Assembly: GCA_903938445.1 (NCBI GenBank)
Contig: CAJADG010000032.1
Location: 27,446-91,445, forward strand
Reading direction: 5' to 3'
DNA length: 64,000 bases
Source of the DNA: an uncultured Bacteroidota bacterium
GTDB lineage: Bacteria > Bacteroidota > Bacteroidia > Chitinophagales > Chitinophagaceae
Shown here: positions 20,139-29,615 of the stretch, in pieces
Position numbering within the stretch: the first letter of the stretch is position 1
How the letters are laid out: every line of letters begins with the position of its first letter
Made by a program: the position numbers and the translations under genes
Notes under the pieces: generated by a model
Database searches by the model: none
Seen by the model: the letters and a program-made list of their open reading frames with translations, nothing else
Told to the model about the DNA's origin: nothing

Positions 20139-20657
20139 TTAGAAAGTATATCTAACGCCAATACCTCCTTGATTTTTAAAATAGGCTTGTATGATACTAA
20201 AAGAAGGTTGCCAATCAAAACTAATATTAATTGGAGAGTTCTTTACTTTATAATCAAGCCCAATAATCCCATCAAATCCAACAGCAATATTAGAGTTGCT
20301 TGTACCTAAATTGGTTTTCTTAAATTCATCGCTCCATATTCCAAAATGACCACCATAGCCATAAAACCAGGTGAGCTGATCGACATCAGCTATGGGTGCA
20401 TAAAATTCCTTAACTATAGATAAGCTAAGTCCGTCTAAAGTAACGTATCCTATGGCCTCAAAGGCTTTATTGTTTTTAGTAAATTTTTTATAAGAAATAG
20501 CGCCAGGAAACATTTTGACACCAATAGCACTTGTATAGCCTTCGGCGTATAAGTGTTGTTGTCTATTCACGGTAGTGTCTAATGTAAATTTTTGAGCAAA
20601 AGCACTTAAAGTGATAAAGCTTAAAATCAATAAGGTGGTGATATGTTTTCTATACAT
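20139..20657 (-). CDS. Putative small outer-membrane beta-barrel protein, function unknown
   Basis: 172 residues with a clear signal peptide (1-21, ending LSAFAQ). The mature part alternates polar and apolar residues, contains aromatic-rich strands (AFEAIGYVTLDGLSLSIVK; WFYGYGGHFGIW; INISFDWQPSF) and ends GIGVRYTF with a terminal Phe, all typical of a small outer-membrane barrel. The family is not named; it resembles Bacteroidota 'outer membrane beta-barrel' proteins in general. It is convergent with ftsY and is alone on its strand. Confidence 0.75.
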   Translation of the reverse strand: MYRKHITTLLILSFITLSAFAQKFTLDTTVNRQQHLYAEGYTSAIGVKMFPGAISYKKFTKNNKAFEAIGYVTLDGLSLSIVKEFYAPIADVDQLTWFYGYGGHFGIWSDEFKKTNLGTSNSNIAVGFDGIIGLDYKVKNSPINISFDWQPSFSIIQAYFKNQGGIGVRYTF

Positions 20658-20745
20658 AACGATTGTTTGGGGGTATCACAAAATTAAGGGGATTTGCTAA
20701 AAATTGACTGTTTATTAAATGCTAAAATTTGGTTAGGTTTGTAGT

Positions 20746-21711
20746 ATGTTAAGTTTCCAAGAATTATCTGCAGATTTCAATAAACAATTTGAAACAGCTC
20801 ATTTTCCGGATAGCCCTGCATCCTTATATGAGCCAGGCGAATATTTTTTACAAATAGGTGGAAAAAGAATTCGCCCCGTGATGTGTTTATTAGGCAATGA
20901 GTTGTTTAGTGACATACATAAAGATGCTTACCAAGCTGCACGTGCCATTGAACTATTTCACAATTTTACTTTAGTTCATGACGACATGATGGATGAAGCA
21001 TCCTTACGTAGGGGAATGCCAACGGTTCATACAAAATACGATGCTAATACCGCTTTATTAGTGGGAGATGTGATGTTGATTCGTGCTTATGAATTCTTAC
21101 AAAATTTACAGCCTACTTATTTGCCTAAAATTTTAAAAATATTTAATCAAACTGCAAGAGAGGTTTGTGAAGGTCAGCAGTTGGATATGGATTTTTCTAA
21201 AATGCAGGACGTAACAATGGATCAGTATATCCATATGATTACATTAAAAACATCTGTGTTATTAGCAGCTAGTTTAGAGATAGGCGCAATTATAGGTGGG
21301 GCTAGTGAAAATAATTGCCAACATTTATATGAATTCGGTAAAAAAATTGGAATTGCTTTTCAAATTCAAGATGATTATTTAGATGCTTTTGGGAATGCTG
21401 CGGATTTTGGAAAGGAAGTGGGTGGTGATATCAAACAAAACAAAAAGACATTTTTGTTATTACATGCTTTGTCAGTGGCTAATCCTGAACAAAGAAAAGA
21501 ATTAGATACTTTACTAGTTACTAATAATGAAGATAAGGTTGAAAAAGTACTTGCAATTTTCAACGCTTGTGGTGTTGCAAAATGGGCGGAGGATTTAAAA
21601 ACTAAATATATGCAAGAAGCTTTTGAACACTTGGAATCTATTGCTGTGGTAAATGCAAGAAAGCAACCACTTATTGATTTAGCGAACTATTTAATGAACA
21701 GAAATAAATAA
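20746..21711 (+). CDS. Trans-isoprenyl diphosphate synthase (polyprenyl synthetase)
   Basis: 321 residues. Motifs: GGKRIRPVMCLL (substrate-binding Lys/Arg), first Asp-rich motif LVHDDMMDEA, RRGMPTVHTKY, and second Asp-rich motif QIQDDYLDAFG followed by GKEVGGDIKQNKKTFLL. It condenses allylic diphosphates with isopentenyl diphosphate; chain length (farnesyl, geranylgeranyl or longer) cannot be decided from sequence alone. TAGGTTTG ends 4 bp before the ATG. The next gene starts 9 bp downstream, so the two may be co-transcribed although they have no obvious functional link. Confidence 0.93.
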   Translation: MLSFQELSADFNKQFETAHFPDSPASLYEPGEYFLQIGGKRIRPVMCLLGNELFSDIHKDAYQAARAIELFHNFTLVHDDMMDEASLRRGMPTVHTKYDANTALLVGDVMLIRAYEFLQNLQPTYLPKILKIFNQTAREVCEGQQLDMDFSKMQDVTMDQYIHMITLKTSVLLAASLEIGAIIGGASENNCQHLYEFGKKIGIAFQIQDDYLDAFGNAADFGKEVGGDIKQNKKTFLLLHALSVANPEQRKELDTLLVTNNEDKVEKVLAIFNACGVAKWAEDLKTKYMQEAFEHLESIAVVNARKQPLIDLANYLMNRNK

Positions 21712-21720
21712 AAATCTCTA

Positions 21721-23418
21721 ATGAGCTTATTCAGAAAGAAATCGATTGATAAAATTGTTCAGGATGCAGCAGCAGGGATGACTGATGGTCATAGTGCCAA
21801 TGGATTAAAAAAAGAATTAGGGGTCAAGGATTTAACGTTCATGGGAATAGCAGCCGTAGTTGGTGCGGGTATATTTTCAACGATTGGAACAGCAGCATTT
21901 CATGGAGGACCAGGTATTTCATTATTATTTATTATCACTGCAGTGACTTGTGGTTTTAGTGCTTTGTGTTATGCCGAATTTGCCAGCAGAGTGCCCATTG
22001 CAGGAAGTGCTTACACTTATGCCTATGTTACCTTTGGAGAATTAATAGCATGGATTATTGGATGGGCATTAATTTTAGAATATGCCATTGGCAATATTGT
22101 AGTGGCCATAAGTTGGAGCGGTTATTTTGTAAATTTATTGGAAGGGTTTCATATTCATTTGCCTGGTTGGTTGTCCACTAACTACGAGCAAGCTGAGCAA
22201 GGTTATGCCGAAGCATTACAACATTTAAAATCGGGGGGCACGCAGGAAACATTTAGCAAATTAGCTAGAATTGGCTATGATGCCATGACCAATGCACCCC
22301 TAATTGGTGGATGGAGAGTGATATTAAATGTACCAGCTTTAATTATTGTGGTATTAATTACCATGTTGGTATATCGTGGAATAAAAGAAAGCAAAAAAAG
22401 TACCAATGCAATGGTGATTTTTAAAATTTGCATTATTATTGGTGTTATTATTTTAGGTTTCTTTTATGTGGATACTGCTAACTGGACTCCATTTATGCCC
22501 AATGGTTTTAAAGGAGTTTTAGCAGGGGTATCGGCTGTATTTTATGCTTATATTGGATTTGATGCCATTTCAACAACGGCAGAAGAATGTAAAAATCCAC
22601 AACGTGATTTACCTAGAGGGATGATTTATTCTTTAATAATTTGTACCGTATTATATATTTTAATTGCGTTGGTTTTAACAGGCATGGTCAACTATACCAA
22701 CTTAGCAGTAGATGATCCTTTGGCATTTGTATTTGAAAAAATTGGGATGCATAAAATAGGTTACATTATTTCCATTAGTGCAGTAGTTGCGACCACAAGT
22801 GTTTTGTTGGTTTTTCAATTAGGACAACCAAGAATTTGGATGAGCATGAGTCGTGATGGTTTATTGCCAAAGAAATTCTCTAATGTGCACCCAAAATTTG
22901 GAACCCCAGCATTTGCAACTATCATTACTGGAATATTTGTGGGTGTACCCTCATTATTTATGTCCATTAGTAGAATGACCGACTTAACAAGTATTGGTAC
23001 TTTATTTGCTTTTGTATTAGTATGTTTCGGAGTATTGGTACTACCTAAATTAAGTGAAGGAACAAAACGTCAAGCATTTAGATTGCCCTATATTAATGGT
23101 CAATTCATCATACCTATTTTAGCAGCCATTTTTATTTATATTGGTCAAGGAAGAATCAAAGCTGCATTTACTACTACAGCAATAGATAGCTACCAAGAAA
23201 TATTGTACTTAGTATTTGTATTTATTTTAATCATAGTAGCTTTATTTAGTTTCTTGCGAAAGTATTCAGTCATACCCATTATTGGCGCTTTGTGCTGCTT
23301 GTACTTAATGATTGAAATACCTCCAGTAAGTTGGTTGTGGTTCTTTATTTGGATGGCATTAGGTCTTGTACTTTATTCAGTTTATGGTCGAAAACATTCC
23401 AAATTAAGCGATCAATAA
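21721..23418 (+). CDS. APC-family amino acid permease
   Basis: 565 residues with about 12-14 hydrophobic segments. The first helix carries the APC signature LTFMGIAAVVGAGIFSTIG (substrate backbone-binding GAG). Further matches are FCALCYAEFASRVPIAGSAYTYAY-like wording (in this sequence GFSALCYAEFA, then VPIAGSAYTYAYV), GFDAISTTAEECKNPQRDLP and GQPRIWMSMSRDGLLP. It is longer than typical because of an insertion of about 45 residues between helices 3 and 5 (YEQAEQGYAEALQHL...). It resembles the cationic amino acid transporter branch. Substrate is unproven. Confidence 0.92.
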   Translation: MSLFRKKSIDKIVQDAAAGMTDGHSANGLKKELGVKDLTFMGIAAVVGAGIFSTIGTAAFHGGPGISLLFIITAVTCGFSALCYAEFASRVPIAGSAYTYAYVTFGELIAWIIGWALILEYAIGNIVVAISWSGYFVNLLEGFHIHLPGWLSTNYEQAEQGYAEALQHLKSGGTQETFSKLARIGYDAMTNAPLIGGWRVILNVPALIIVVLITMLVYRGIKESKKSTNAMVIFKICIIIGVIILGFFYVDTANWTPFMPNGFKGVLAGVSAVFYAYIGFDAISTTAEECKNPQRDLPRGMIYSLIICTVLYILIALVLTGMVNYTNLAVDDPLAFVFEKIGMHKIGYIISISAVVATTSVLLVFQLGQPRIWMSMSRDGLLPKKFSNVHPKFGTPAFATIITGIFVGVPSLFMSISRMTDLTSIGTLFAFVLVCFGVLVLPKLSEGTKRQAFRLPYINGQFIIPILAAIFIYIGQGRIKAAFTTTAIDSYQEILYLVFVFILIIVALFSFLRKYSVIPIIGALCCLYLMIEIPPVSWLWFFIWMALGLVLYSVYGRKHSKLSDQ

Positions 23419-23453
23419 ACATTGTCATTTACGTAAGTTTTAAAAGAGAAATT

Positions 23454-24482
23454 GTGAAGTATCAGATAGGGGACGAGATATTAGTTTTACACAGCAATGA
23501 GGAAGGCAGAATCATTGAAATCATGAATGATAAAATGGTAATGATTGAAGTGCGTGGTGTAAAATTTCCAGCCTATATGGATCAAATTGATTTCCCCTAT
23601 TTCAAAAGGTTTACGGAGAAAAAATTATTTCCACAAAAAGCAGCTCCTCAAAAAATTTATGTTGATCAAATACCTAAAGAAAAGGTTGTCAAAAATGACA
23701 GCAAAGATGAAGAAGGTGTTTGGTTAAACATCATCCCCAAATTTAGTTTAGATGATTTTAATGATGAAGTGGTGGATAGTTTAAAAATTTTCTTATCCAA
23801 TCGAAATAGAGTTAGTTATAATTTTATTTACGATCAAGCTTTTACCAACGAAAGTAATTTTTCGATTGAATCAACTATTGCTCCTTTCACTGATTTTTAT
23901 ATTCATGATATTGCTTTTGAAGATATCAATGATAGCCCAAGTTTTTCCATTGATTTTTCATTAACTGAACCGCATAAAAAAAAGGCGGATCATTTTGAAG
24001 CTATTGTGAAAATTAAACCCAAGCAATTATTTCAAAAAATTGAAATTTTAAAAGAAGACGATAAAGCTAATATTAGCTATCCTTTATTCGAAACTTATCC
24101 TGATAAAGAAGAAGATAATTATATAGCTATTGATATATTACGTAATGCTGGCTATAAAGTATATGATGTTTCTAAAATCAAACAAAACATACAACAAGCT
24201 CGCTCTGTGATTGATTTGCATATTGAAAAAATTATGGATAGGCATAACCATTTAAGTAATGCCGAAATTTTGCATTTTCAGTTACAAGAATTTGAAAAGT
24301 GGTTTGAATTAGCCCGACTTAATCATTTACCTTCTATGATAATTATTCATGGAGTGGGTAAAGGAAAGTTAAAGCAAGAAATACATGATTTATTAAAAGT
24401 GAAGCAGGGTGTAAAAAGCTTTATCAATCAATACTCCGATTTTTACGGTTATGGAGCAACTGAGGTTTTTTTTGAGTACTAA
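23454..24482 (+). CDS. DUF2027 and Smr domain protein
   Basis: 342 residues from GTG 23454. This start is preferred because the DUF2027 N-terminal beta-domain begins at once (KYQIGDEILVLHSNEEGRI), and upstream in-frame codons overlap the permease gene. Residues about 110-255 form a middle beta-rich domain with many acidic residues. The C-terminal Smr domain (about 268-342) has the VIDLHIEKI motif (the LDLHG position) and IIHGVGKGKLKQEI (H-G-x-G). Smr domains of this type are nucleases or nucleic-acid binders related to MutS2 tails; the exact role of DUF2027-Smr proteins is unknown. It is followed by the RNase P RNA gene. Confidence 0.88.
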   Translation: MKYQIGDEILVLHSNEEGRIIEIMNDKMVMIEVRGVKFPAYMDQIDFPYFKRFTEKKLFPQKAAPQKIYVDQIPKEKVVKNDSKDEEGVWLNIIPKFSLDDFNDEVVDSLKIFLSNRNRVSYNFIYDQAFTNESNFSIESTIAPFTDFYIHDIAFEDINDSPSFSIDFSLTEPHKKKADHFEAIVKIKPKQLFQKIEILKEDDKANISYPLFETYPDKEEDNYIAIDILRNAGYKVYDVSKIKQNIQQARSVIDLHIEKIMDRHNHLSNAEILHFQLQEFEKWFELARLNHLPSMIIIHGVGKGKLKQEIHDLLKVKQGVKSFINQYSDFYGYGATEVFFEY

Positions 24483-24498
24483 TTGCTTTTTTAATTAC

Positions 24499-24506
24499 TA
24501 CCTTTG
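24499..24506 (+). promoter_or_regulatory. -7 element of the RNase P RNA gene
   Basis: TACCTTTG ends 5 bp before the first base of the P1 helix, which is the correct distance for transcription to start at the RNA 5' end. A -33 TTTG at 24471-24474 is 24 bp away, longer than usual. Confidence 0.6.
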
Positions 24507-24510
24507 TTTA

Positions 24511-24852
24511 ACTACAAACCCGAGCTATCGTGGTAAGCAATTGCCAAGGAAAGTCCGGACAGCATAGGGTAACCCACCGGTGAATAGCCGGCGTTCTCGC
24601 AAGAGGGCAGAGAAAGTGCCACAGAAAATAACTACCTCGCAAGGGGAAAAGGTGAAAACGTGAGGTAAGAGCTCACGAATAAGACAAGTAATTGTTTTAT
24701 AGGGTAAACCTTGGGTGCTGTAATGCCACGTATAGGAACGCTTGAGAGCGACTCGTTCAAGTTCCAGGGTAGGCAGCAAGACTTCATCAGTAATGGTGAG
24801 GCTAGATAAATGATAGTTTAGAAACAGAATCCGGCTTATGAGGCTTGTAGTA
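24511..24852 (+). ncRNA. rnpB: RNase P RNA (bacterial class A)
   Basis: The conserved 5' core GGAAAGTCCGGAC (24547-24559 region) and the 3' core ACAGAATCCGGCTTA (about 24823-24837) are both present. The internal GGTGAATAGCCGGCG, AGGGCAGAGAAAGTGCCACAGAAA and AGGGTAAACC segments are also class A landmarks. The ends pair as P1 (ACTACAAACC at 24511-24520 with GGCTTGTAGT at 24842-24851), which fixes the boundaries to within a base or two. A T-run (24854-24859) follows. The RNA is the catalytic subunit that matures tRNA 5' ends. Small reading frames across it are chance. Confidence 0.95.
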
Positions 24853-24907
24853 CTTTTTTATTTATTGAATTATTAAACAAGCACCTTTGGGTGCAATAGA
24901 ACTGATC

Positions 24908-25994
24908 ATGACGATAGAACAAATTAAGCGCATGAAGGACCAGGTAAGTGTCCTAAGGAGGTTTCTTTGACGTTGACAATCGTATACAAAAAGTAGATCA
25001 GGACAAACAAATGTCTTTGTCTCCCGGTTTTTGGGATGACAATACCCGTGCTACGGGCATCATGAAAGAAATAAAATTGAATGAATATTGGATTCATCTT
25101 TTTCAAAATGTGGAATCCAGTGTAGAGGATTTTGCCGTATTATTTGAATTCTGGAAAGGGGGTGATGCCACAGAACAAGAAACCAAAGAGTCATTTGATA
25201 AAGCGGTTTCATTCATTGAAGACGCTGAATTTAAAAGTACACTTAATAAGCCCGAAGACGAGCTTCCTGCAATTATGCAAATCAATCCAGGGGCTGGCGG
25301 AACCGAGAGTCAGGATTGGGCCGAAATGCTATTAAGAATGTATAGTATGTATGGAGATAAACAAGGATGGACAGTAACTTCTTTAGATTATCAGGAAGGA
25401 GATGGCGCTGGAATTAAATCAGCAACTATTCAGTTTGATGGACCTTTTGCCTATGGATTTTTAAAAGCAGAATCTGGTGTACATCGTTTAGTAAGAATTT
25501 CACCTTTTGATAGTAATGCACGTAGACATACCAGTTTTGCATCAGTGTATGTATATCCTTTAATTGATGACAGTATTGAAATTACAGTAAGCCCAGCAGA
25601 TATTGAATGGGAGTTTTATCGTAGTGGTGGTAAGGGTGGACAAAACGTAAATAAGGTAGAAACAGCCGTGCGTTTAAAACATATTCCATCTGGTATTATT
25701 GTTGAGTGTCAACAATCTAGAACACAGGGAGAGAATCGTGAAATTGCCATGAAGATGTTAAAGAGCAGATTGTATGAGGAAGAGATGCGCAAAAAACAAG
25801 AAGCATTAAATGCGACTAACTCAACCAAGAAAAAAATAGAGTGGGGCAGTCAAATTCGATCTTATGTTTTTCATCCTTATAAAATGATTAAGGATCATCG
25901 AACTGATTATGAAGTAGGAAATGTAGGCCCTGTAATGGATGGAGAAATTGATGGCTTTATAAAAGCATATTTAATGTCGGAAAAAGAGGTTTAG
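24908..25994 (+). CDS. prfB: Peptide chain release factor 2 (programmed +1 frameshift)
   Basis: Translation starts at ATG 24908 and reaches in-frame TGA 24968-24970 after 20 codons. Slipping +1 at CTT-T (24965-24968) continues in the frame from GAC 24969 to TAG 25992-25994, for 361 residues, close to E. coli RF2 (365). The RF2 stop-recognition tripeptide SPF is at 198-200 and the catalytic GGQ at 243-245 ([10 protein letters not shown]). RF2 ends translation at UGA and UAA; frameshifting at its own UGA lets RF2 levels control synthesis. The last four bases overlap the convergent OstA-like gene. A GCACC/GGTGC hairpin sits 13 bp before the ATG. Confidence 0.96.
24956..24970 (+). promoter_or_regulatory. 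prfB programmed frameshift site with SD-like stimulator
   Basis: AGGAGG (24956-24961), a 3-nt spacer TTT, then the slippery CTT and the stop TGA followed by C. This is the classical prfB layout (SD-like hexamer, 3-nt spacer, CUU-UGA-C). It is one of very few strong SD-like sequences in the window. Confidence 0.93.
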
Positions 25995-27595
25995 TCCTTA
26001 GGAGAAAGAATCTCAAACTTGCTTTTTGGTCTTAAATCTTCCTGCCATTTAAACCCTTTAATACGCATATCCTCTTTGGGTGTCTGTCCTAATGGAGACA
26101 TTTTACCAACCATTTGATTCACGAATTTTACTTTTGCCACTTCATTGTCTTCAAAATCAATTTCAATGGATTGTGCAGACGTATGATTGATGCCGATAAA
26201 TTTCTTTTTATCATCTAAAGCAAAATAAATATTTTCTGCTGCTCCTTTAGTTTTCATTTTAGTTAAACTCCCATCATTAAACCAGGCTGATAATCTATTT
26301 CCTTTTAATTGATTATAGTAATTAGTGGTATCCACTCGATTAATGGCAAATGCGTTATTAAAAACAGATAGTTGCTCTGGTTTTTTATTATTTACAAACA
26401 TATAAACAGTATCGCCTGTGATTTGATTGCTGTTGGACCAAATGATTGGATTATTAAACAATCTAATAGTTGAATCACTTAAAGCATAAAATAAACTATC
26501 GCATTTAGCTTGTAGTGAATCTGAATATATTTTTACATGATGAAATGCTTCAAAGTATTTATTGAGTGTAGTGTCATTTGTTTTCCCTGCACTATCCCTT
26601 GCACTTTTAAACGACCTTGTTAAATCAGTCACTTTAGCTGAATATAATGTGTCAGCAGTAATATATAGGGTGTCTCTTTTTTGTTTAATGAACAGAGTAG
26701 GTAATTCAGTAGCTAATAAAATATCTTTTTTTCTATTTGTTTTAATATTGTTAGCCATTAAATCGAAACTTAAACTGTCCTTTGATCGATATACTGCATT
26801 ACCCCTAAATTCACCTAAACCCAATGAGTCATCAATGGCCATTTCGTCAGCAATAAAGGTGTAAGTACTATCATCAATAGAGGAGCGTTCATATAAATAT
26901 CCTTTGCGAGTTCCTGTATTATAATTCCCATTCTTAGTTCGAATAATTCTTGATTTTGAAATTATTTTAGTGGGACTAATGAAATTAGATAATTGAGAAT
27001 AAGTATTATATTCTAATGTGTCCGTAGTGATATGACTTTCTGGATCTTTTAATTCCACCTTTTTTCTAAAAATAACATCTCTTGTAATACCATAATAATA
27101 ACCTTCGGTGCTGGTTAATATTGTTTTATTTCTTACAAGTTTACCCCCTTTTTTAAAGTTTCCAATTTTTACGGAAACATCATAATCTAAAGAGTCGGTT
27201 GTTAAAATTCCTTTTCCATCTGTGAGTTTAACATGCTTTCTTAAAAATGCCTTTTTGGTATTTCCTAAATACTTTAAATAATCAGCATAGGTTTGAACAC
27301 TGTCTGCATCATTGATATGTACATTGCCAAATCCTTCAAGTTGATTTAAAGTAGTATTTAAAATTAAACTGTCTCCAAAAAGTAAAGTTTTCCCTTGTTT
27401 GATTTTAACATGTCCAACTAAAATGAGATAGTCCATACTATCTTTCTTTTTTACATTGTAGGTTTCTGCAGATAAAAATTCAATTAATTTACTATTGCTA
27501 TCAATGGGGGCATTCGTTCCACCTAATTGATTTTGCGCATTTAATTTAAATGTTAGGCAACAAAGGAGTAAAAGAGATATACCTAGCTTCTTCAT
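25991..27595 (-). CDS. OstA-like (LptA/LptD N-terminal fold) LPS-transport-related protein
   Basis: 534 residues with a signal peptide (1-20, ending KLNAQ). The mature protein is built of repeated short beta-strand units of the OstA/LptA jellyroll type, for example [39 protein letters not shown] and [20 protein letters not shown]. In Bacteroidota such long OstA-like proteins replace or supplement the short LptA bridge carrying LPS across the periplasm. The start overlaps the MCE gene stop as TAATG, so translation is likely coupled. The 3' end overlaps prfB by 4 bp on the other strand. Confidence 0.85.
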   Translation of the reverse strand: MKKLGISLLLLCCLTFKLNAQNQLGGTNAPIDSNSKLIEFLSAETYNVKKKDSMDYLILVGHVKIKQGKTLLFGDSLILNTTLNQLEGFGNVHINDADSVQTYADYLKYLGNTKKAFLRKHVKLTDGKGILTTDSLDYDVSVKIGNFKKGGKLVRNKTILTSTEGYYYGITRDVIFRKKVELKDPESHITTDTLEYNTYSQLSNFISPTKIISKSRIIRTKNGNYNTGTRKGYLYERSSIDDSTYTFIADEMAIDDSLGLGEFRGNAVYRSKDSLSFDLMANNIKTNRKKDILLATELPTLFIKQKRDTLYITADTLYSAKVTDLTRSFKSARDSAGKTNDTTLNKYFEAFHHVKIYSDSLQAKCDSLFYALSDSTIRLFNNPIIWSNSNQITGDTVYMFVNNKKPEQLSVFNNAFAINRVDTTNYYNQLKGNRLSAWFNDGSLTKMKTKGAAENIYFALDDKKKFIGINHTSAQSIEIDFEDNEVAKVKFVNQMVGKMSPLGQTPKEDMRIKGFKWQEDLRPKSKFEILSPKD

Positions 27596-28593
27596 TAATT
27601 AACGGTGTCGGCTAAAGGCTTGGTTAATGGAGTAGTTTTATCTTTTTTTCCAAATACAGAAACATTGATATATCGTTTAGGGTGTGTTTTAACATCATCC
27701 ACTAAAGTATTTACACTTTTAATCGTATTCTGTAATTGATTGTAAATGGCGGGGTCAGATAATAATTTGCTAGCAGTACCATTTCCAGTATTGATTGCGT
27801 GTAAGGTAATTGATAACTCATTCACTGCAGACTGAATACCTGTAATGGTTTTATACAAGTCTGCATCTTTAATTTGCTTAGTAGTGCTATCTAAGTTTGA
27901 AACGATATCATTAATCTTTTTATTATTCTCATTTAGATTCTTCGTGAAACTATTTAAATTATTGGCGGTTTGTGCAATAGATCCATTTTGTTTTTGTAAC
28001 ATAGATTCAATGGATTCCATGGACTTATTTAAATTTTCAGTAGTTGTCGCCAGATTTTTTATGATCACTTCAAGATTAGCTTTATTGTTTTCATTTAACA
28101 CTAGATTGATATTTACTAAAACTTTTTGTAGCTCATTAATAGTTTGCTTTGTTTGTTCACCCAATGGAGAAAGGGTATTCATTAAGTCTCCTAATAAACT
28201 AGCAGCAGGAGCGGTTTTAATAGTGTCTTCTGATTTTAAGAAAACTTTAGAATCGCCTAAAACAATACTTATACTATTGGTGCCTAATGGGTTGTCTTGA
28301 ATAGTTGCCACAGAATTATTTGGAATAGTGTAGGGATTATTTAATTTAATGGAAACAATGATTTGAGATAGGTCAGCTGATTTATTTTCAATATCAAAAA
28401 CAGATCCTATTTGAAACCCATTTACAAATACAGGATTTGATACAATTAAACCTTTAGTATCGGTATACTTTGCATATATAAAGTTGCCAGACTTGAAAAT
28501 AGTCTTGCCTCTTAAAAAATTAAATCCTAAAATAATTAAAGTAATTGCAATGATAGTTAAAGCGCCTACTTTGGTTTCGTTACTTACCTTCAT
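27595..28593 (-). CDS. MlaD/MCE family lipid-transport protein
   Basis: 332 residues. There is one N-terminal membrane helix (VGALTIIAITLIILGFNFLRG), then an MCE domain (about 35-110: YAKYTDTKGLIVSNPVFVNG, then IPNNSVATIQDNPLGTNSI). A long Asn/Leu-rich helical region (about 130-260) is predicted to be coiled coil. MCE proteins form hexameric rings that move phospholipids between membranes. No MlaE permease or MlaF ATPase gene is in the window. It is co-transcribed with the OstA-like gene (TAATG overlap) and lies 46 bp downstream of the amidase gene. Confidence 0.9.
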   Translation of the reverse strand: MKVSNETKVGALTIIAITLIILGFNFLRGKTIFKSGNFIYAKYTDTKGLIVSNPVFVNGFQIGSVFDIENKSADLSQIIVSIKLNNPYTIPNNSVATIQDNPLGTNSISIVLGDSKVFLKSEDTIKTAPAASLLGDLMNTLSPLGEQTKQTINELQKVLVNINLVLNENNKANLEVIIKNLATTTENLNKSMESIESMLQKQNGSIAQTANNLNSFTKNLNENNKKINDIVSNLDSTTKQIKDADLYKTITGIQSAVNELSITLHAINTGNGTASKLLSDPAIYNQLQNTIKSVNTLVDDVKTHPKRYINVSVFGKKDKTTPLTKPLADTVN

Positions 28594-28639
28594 CTTGTTT
28601 GTTGTTAGCTACTTACACAAATTTACCTAAAATAATTGG

Positions 28640-29575
28640 CTAATTGGTATTGGACTTTTTTTGATTCTCTAATGAATTCTTATATCTTAAAAGTGATTTA
28701 GTAATTACCTCACATATTTGATTTTGGCCTTCCTCACTATTTAAATAATCTTCATCTTCTGGGTTGGAAATAAAACCAGTTTCAATTAAAACTGCAGGCA
28801 TTTGTACTGCAGCCAATACCCAAATACCTTTTTGTCTTTGTTTTGCTTCTCTGCTTATTCTTCCAGAGTTTTTAAATTCTTCTTCAATCGTTAATGCCAA
28901 ACTTGCGGCTCGTTGAAAATATTGTTGTGTCAATAAGCTGGTCATCATTGATCTTGTAGGATCTGCAGCATTTAACTCATTAATTTGACGTTCCGAAACA
29001 GAGTCCAATTTTTCCACTATATCATCTACCGCTTCGTTGGCCATCTCTTTACGCTGATCCGACTTAACAACATTATAAATAAAGGTTTCAGTTCCCCTTG
29101 CTGTACTTGGAGTGTAGGTAATTTTATATAGTGGGACTTCCACCGAAACCTTACGCTTTTTACCGTTTTTCTTAACTGTATGCGTTTTGGTAGTATGTCC
29201 AATTATTTCTCTACTTCTACTTGGGTCGGCTGAATTGGTATGGATACAGATAAATAAATCTCCTTTAGCGGCATTTGCAATTTTTGCTTTTTCAACCACT
29301 GAATTAAAGATATCAGTAGTCCTTGTTAGTACTACTTCGATATCAGGTAAAGATTCATGAATATATTCTGCCAATTTTGTAGATATGGCAAGAGAAACAG
29401 CCGCTTCAGTTGAGTATCTACCATTTGCTCCTGGGTCAGTACCACCGTGTCCAGGGTCAATTACGATACGTTTTAATGTTTTTGCTTGGTTTTGCGCTTT
29501 AAGGTCACCTGTTGGCACCATTAAAATCGTTAAAATACCCAAAGTAATTGCTAAAATCAGTCTATTTTGCTTCAT
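28640..29575 (-). CDS. N-acetylmuramoyl-L-alanine amidase, Amidase_3 (AmiC) type
   Basis: 311 residues with a signal peptide (about 1-28, ending DLKAQ). The Amidase_3 motifs are IVIDPGHGGTDPGANG (first zinc His), an early Glu ligand region (RYSTEAAVSLAIS), LFICIHTNSAD (second zinc His) and the catalytic PAVLIETGFISNPEDE. An insertion of about 60 residues (about 140-210) between strands is typical of the autoinhibited or regulated forms. It hydrolyses septal peptidoglycan. It is the first gene of the minus-strand amiC-MCE-OstA unit and divergent from the LptD-like gene with 40 bp between. Confidence 0.93.
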   Translation of the reverse strand: MKQNRLILAITLGILTILMVPTGDLKAQNQAKTLKRIVIDPGHGGTDPGANGRYSTEAAVSLAISTKLAEYIHESLPDIEVVLTRTTDIFNSVVEKAKIANAAKGDLFICIHTNSADPSRSREIIGHTTKTHTVKKNGKKRKVSVEVPLYKITYTPSTARGTETFIYNVVKSDQRKEMANEAVDDIVEKLDSVSERQINELNAADPTRSMMTSLLTQQYFQRAASLALTIEEEFKNSGRISREAKQRQKGIWVLAAVQMPAVLIETGFISNPEDEDYLNSEEGQNQICEVITKSLLRYKNSLENQKKSNTN

Positions 29576-29615
29576 AATCAGTTCCTTAATGCTGTTTTAG
29601 TTTATTTTTGCACCA

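Noticed and set aside
24471..24485. A -33 box for the RNase P RNA gene
   Set aside because: The candidates give spacings of 24 or 13 bp, outside the usual range, so only the -7 element is listed as a feature.
24525..24779. Minus-strand frame across the RNase P RNA gene
   Set aside because: The stretch is explained by conserved RNase P RNA core sequences and P1 pairing; the frame has no protein family features.
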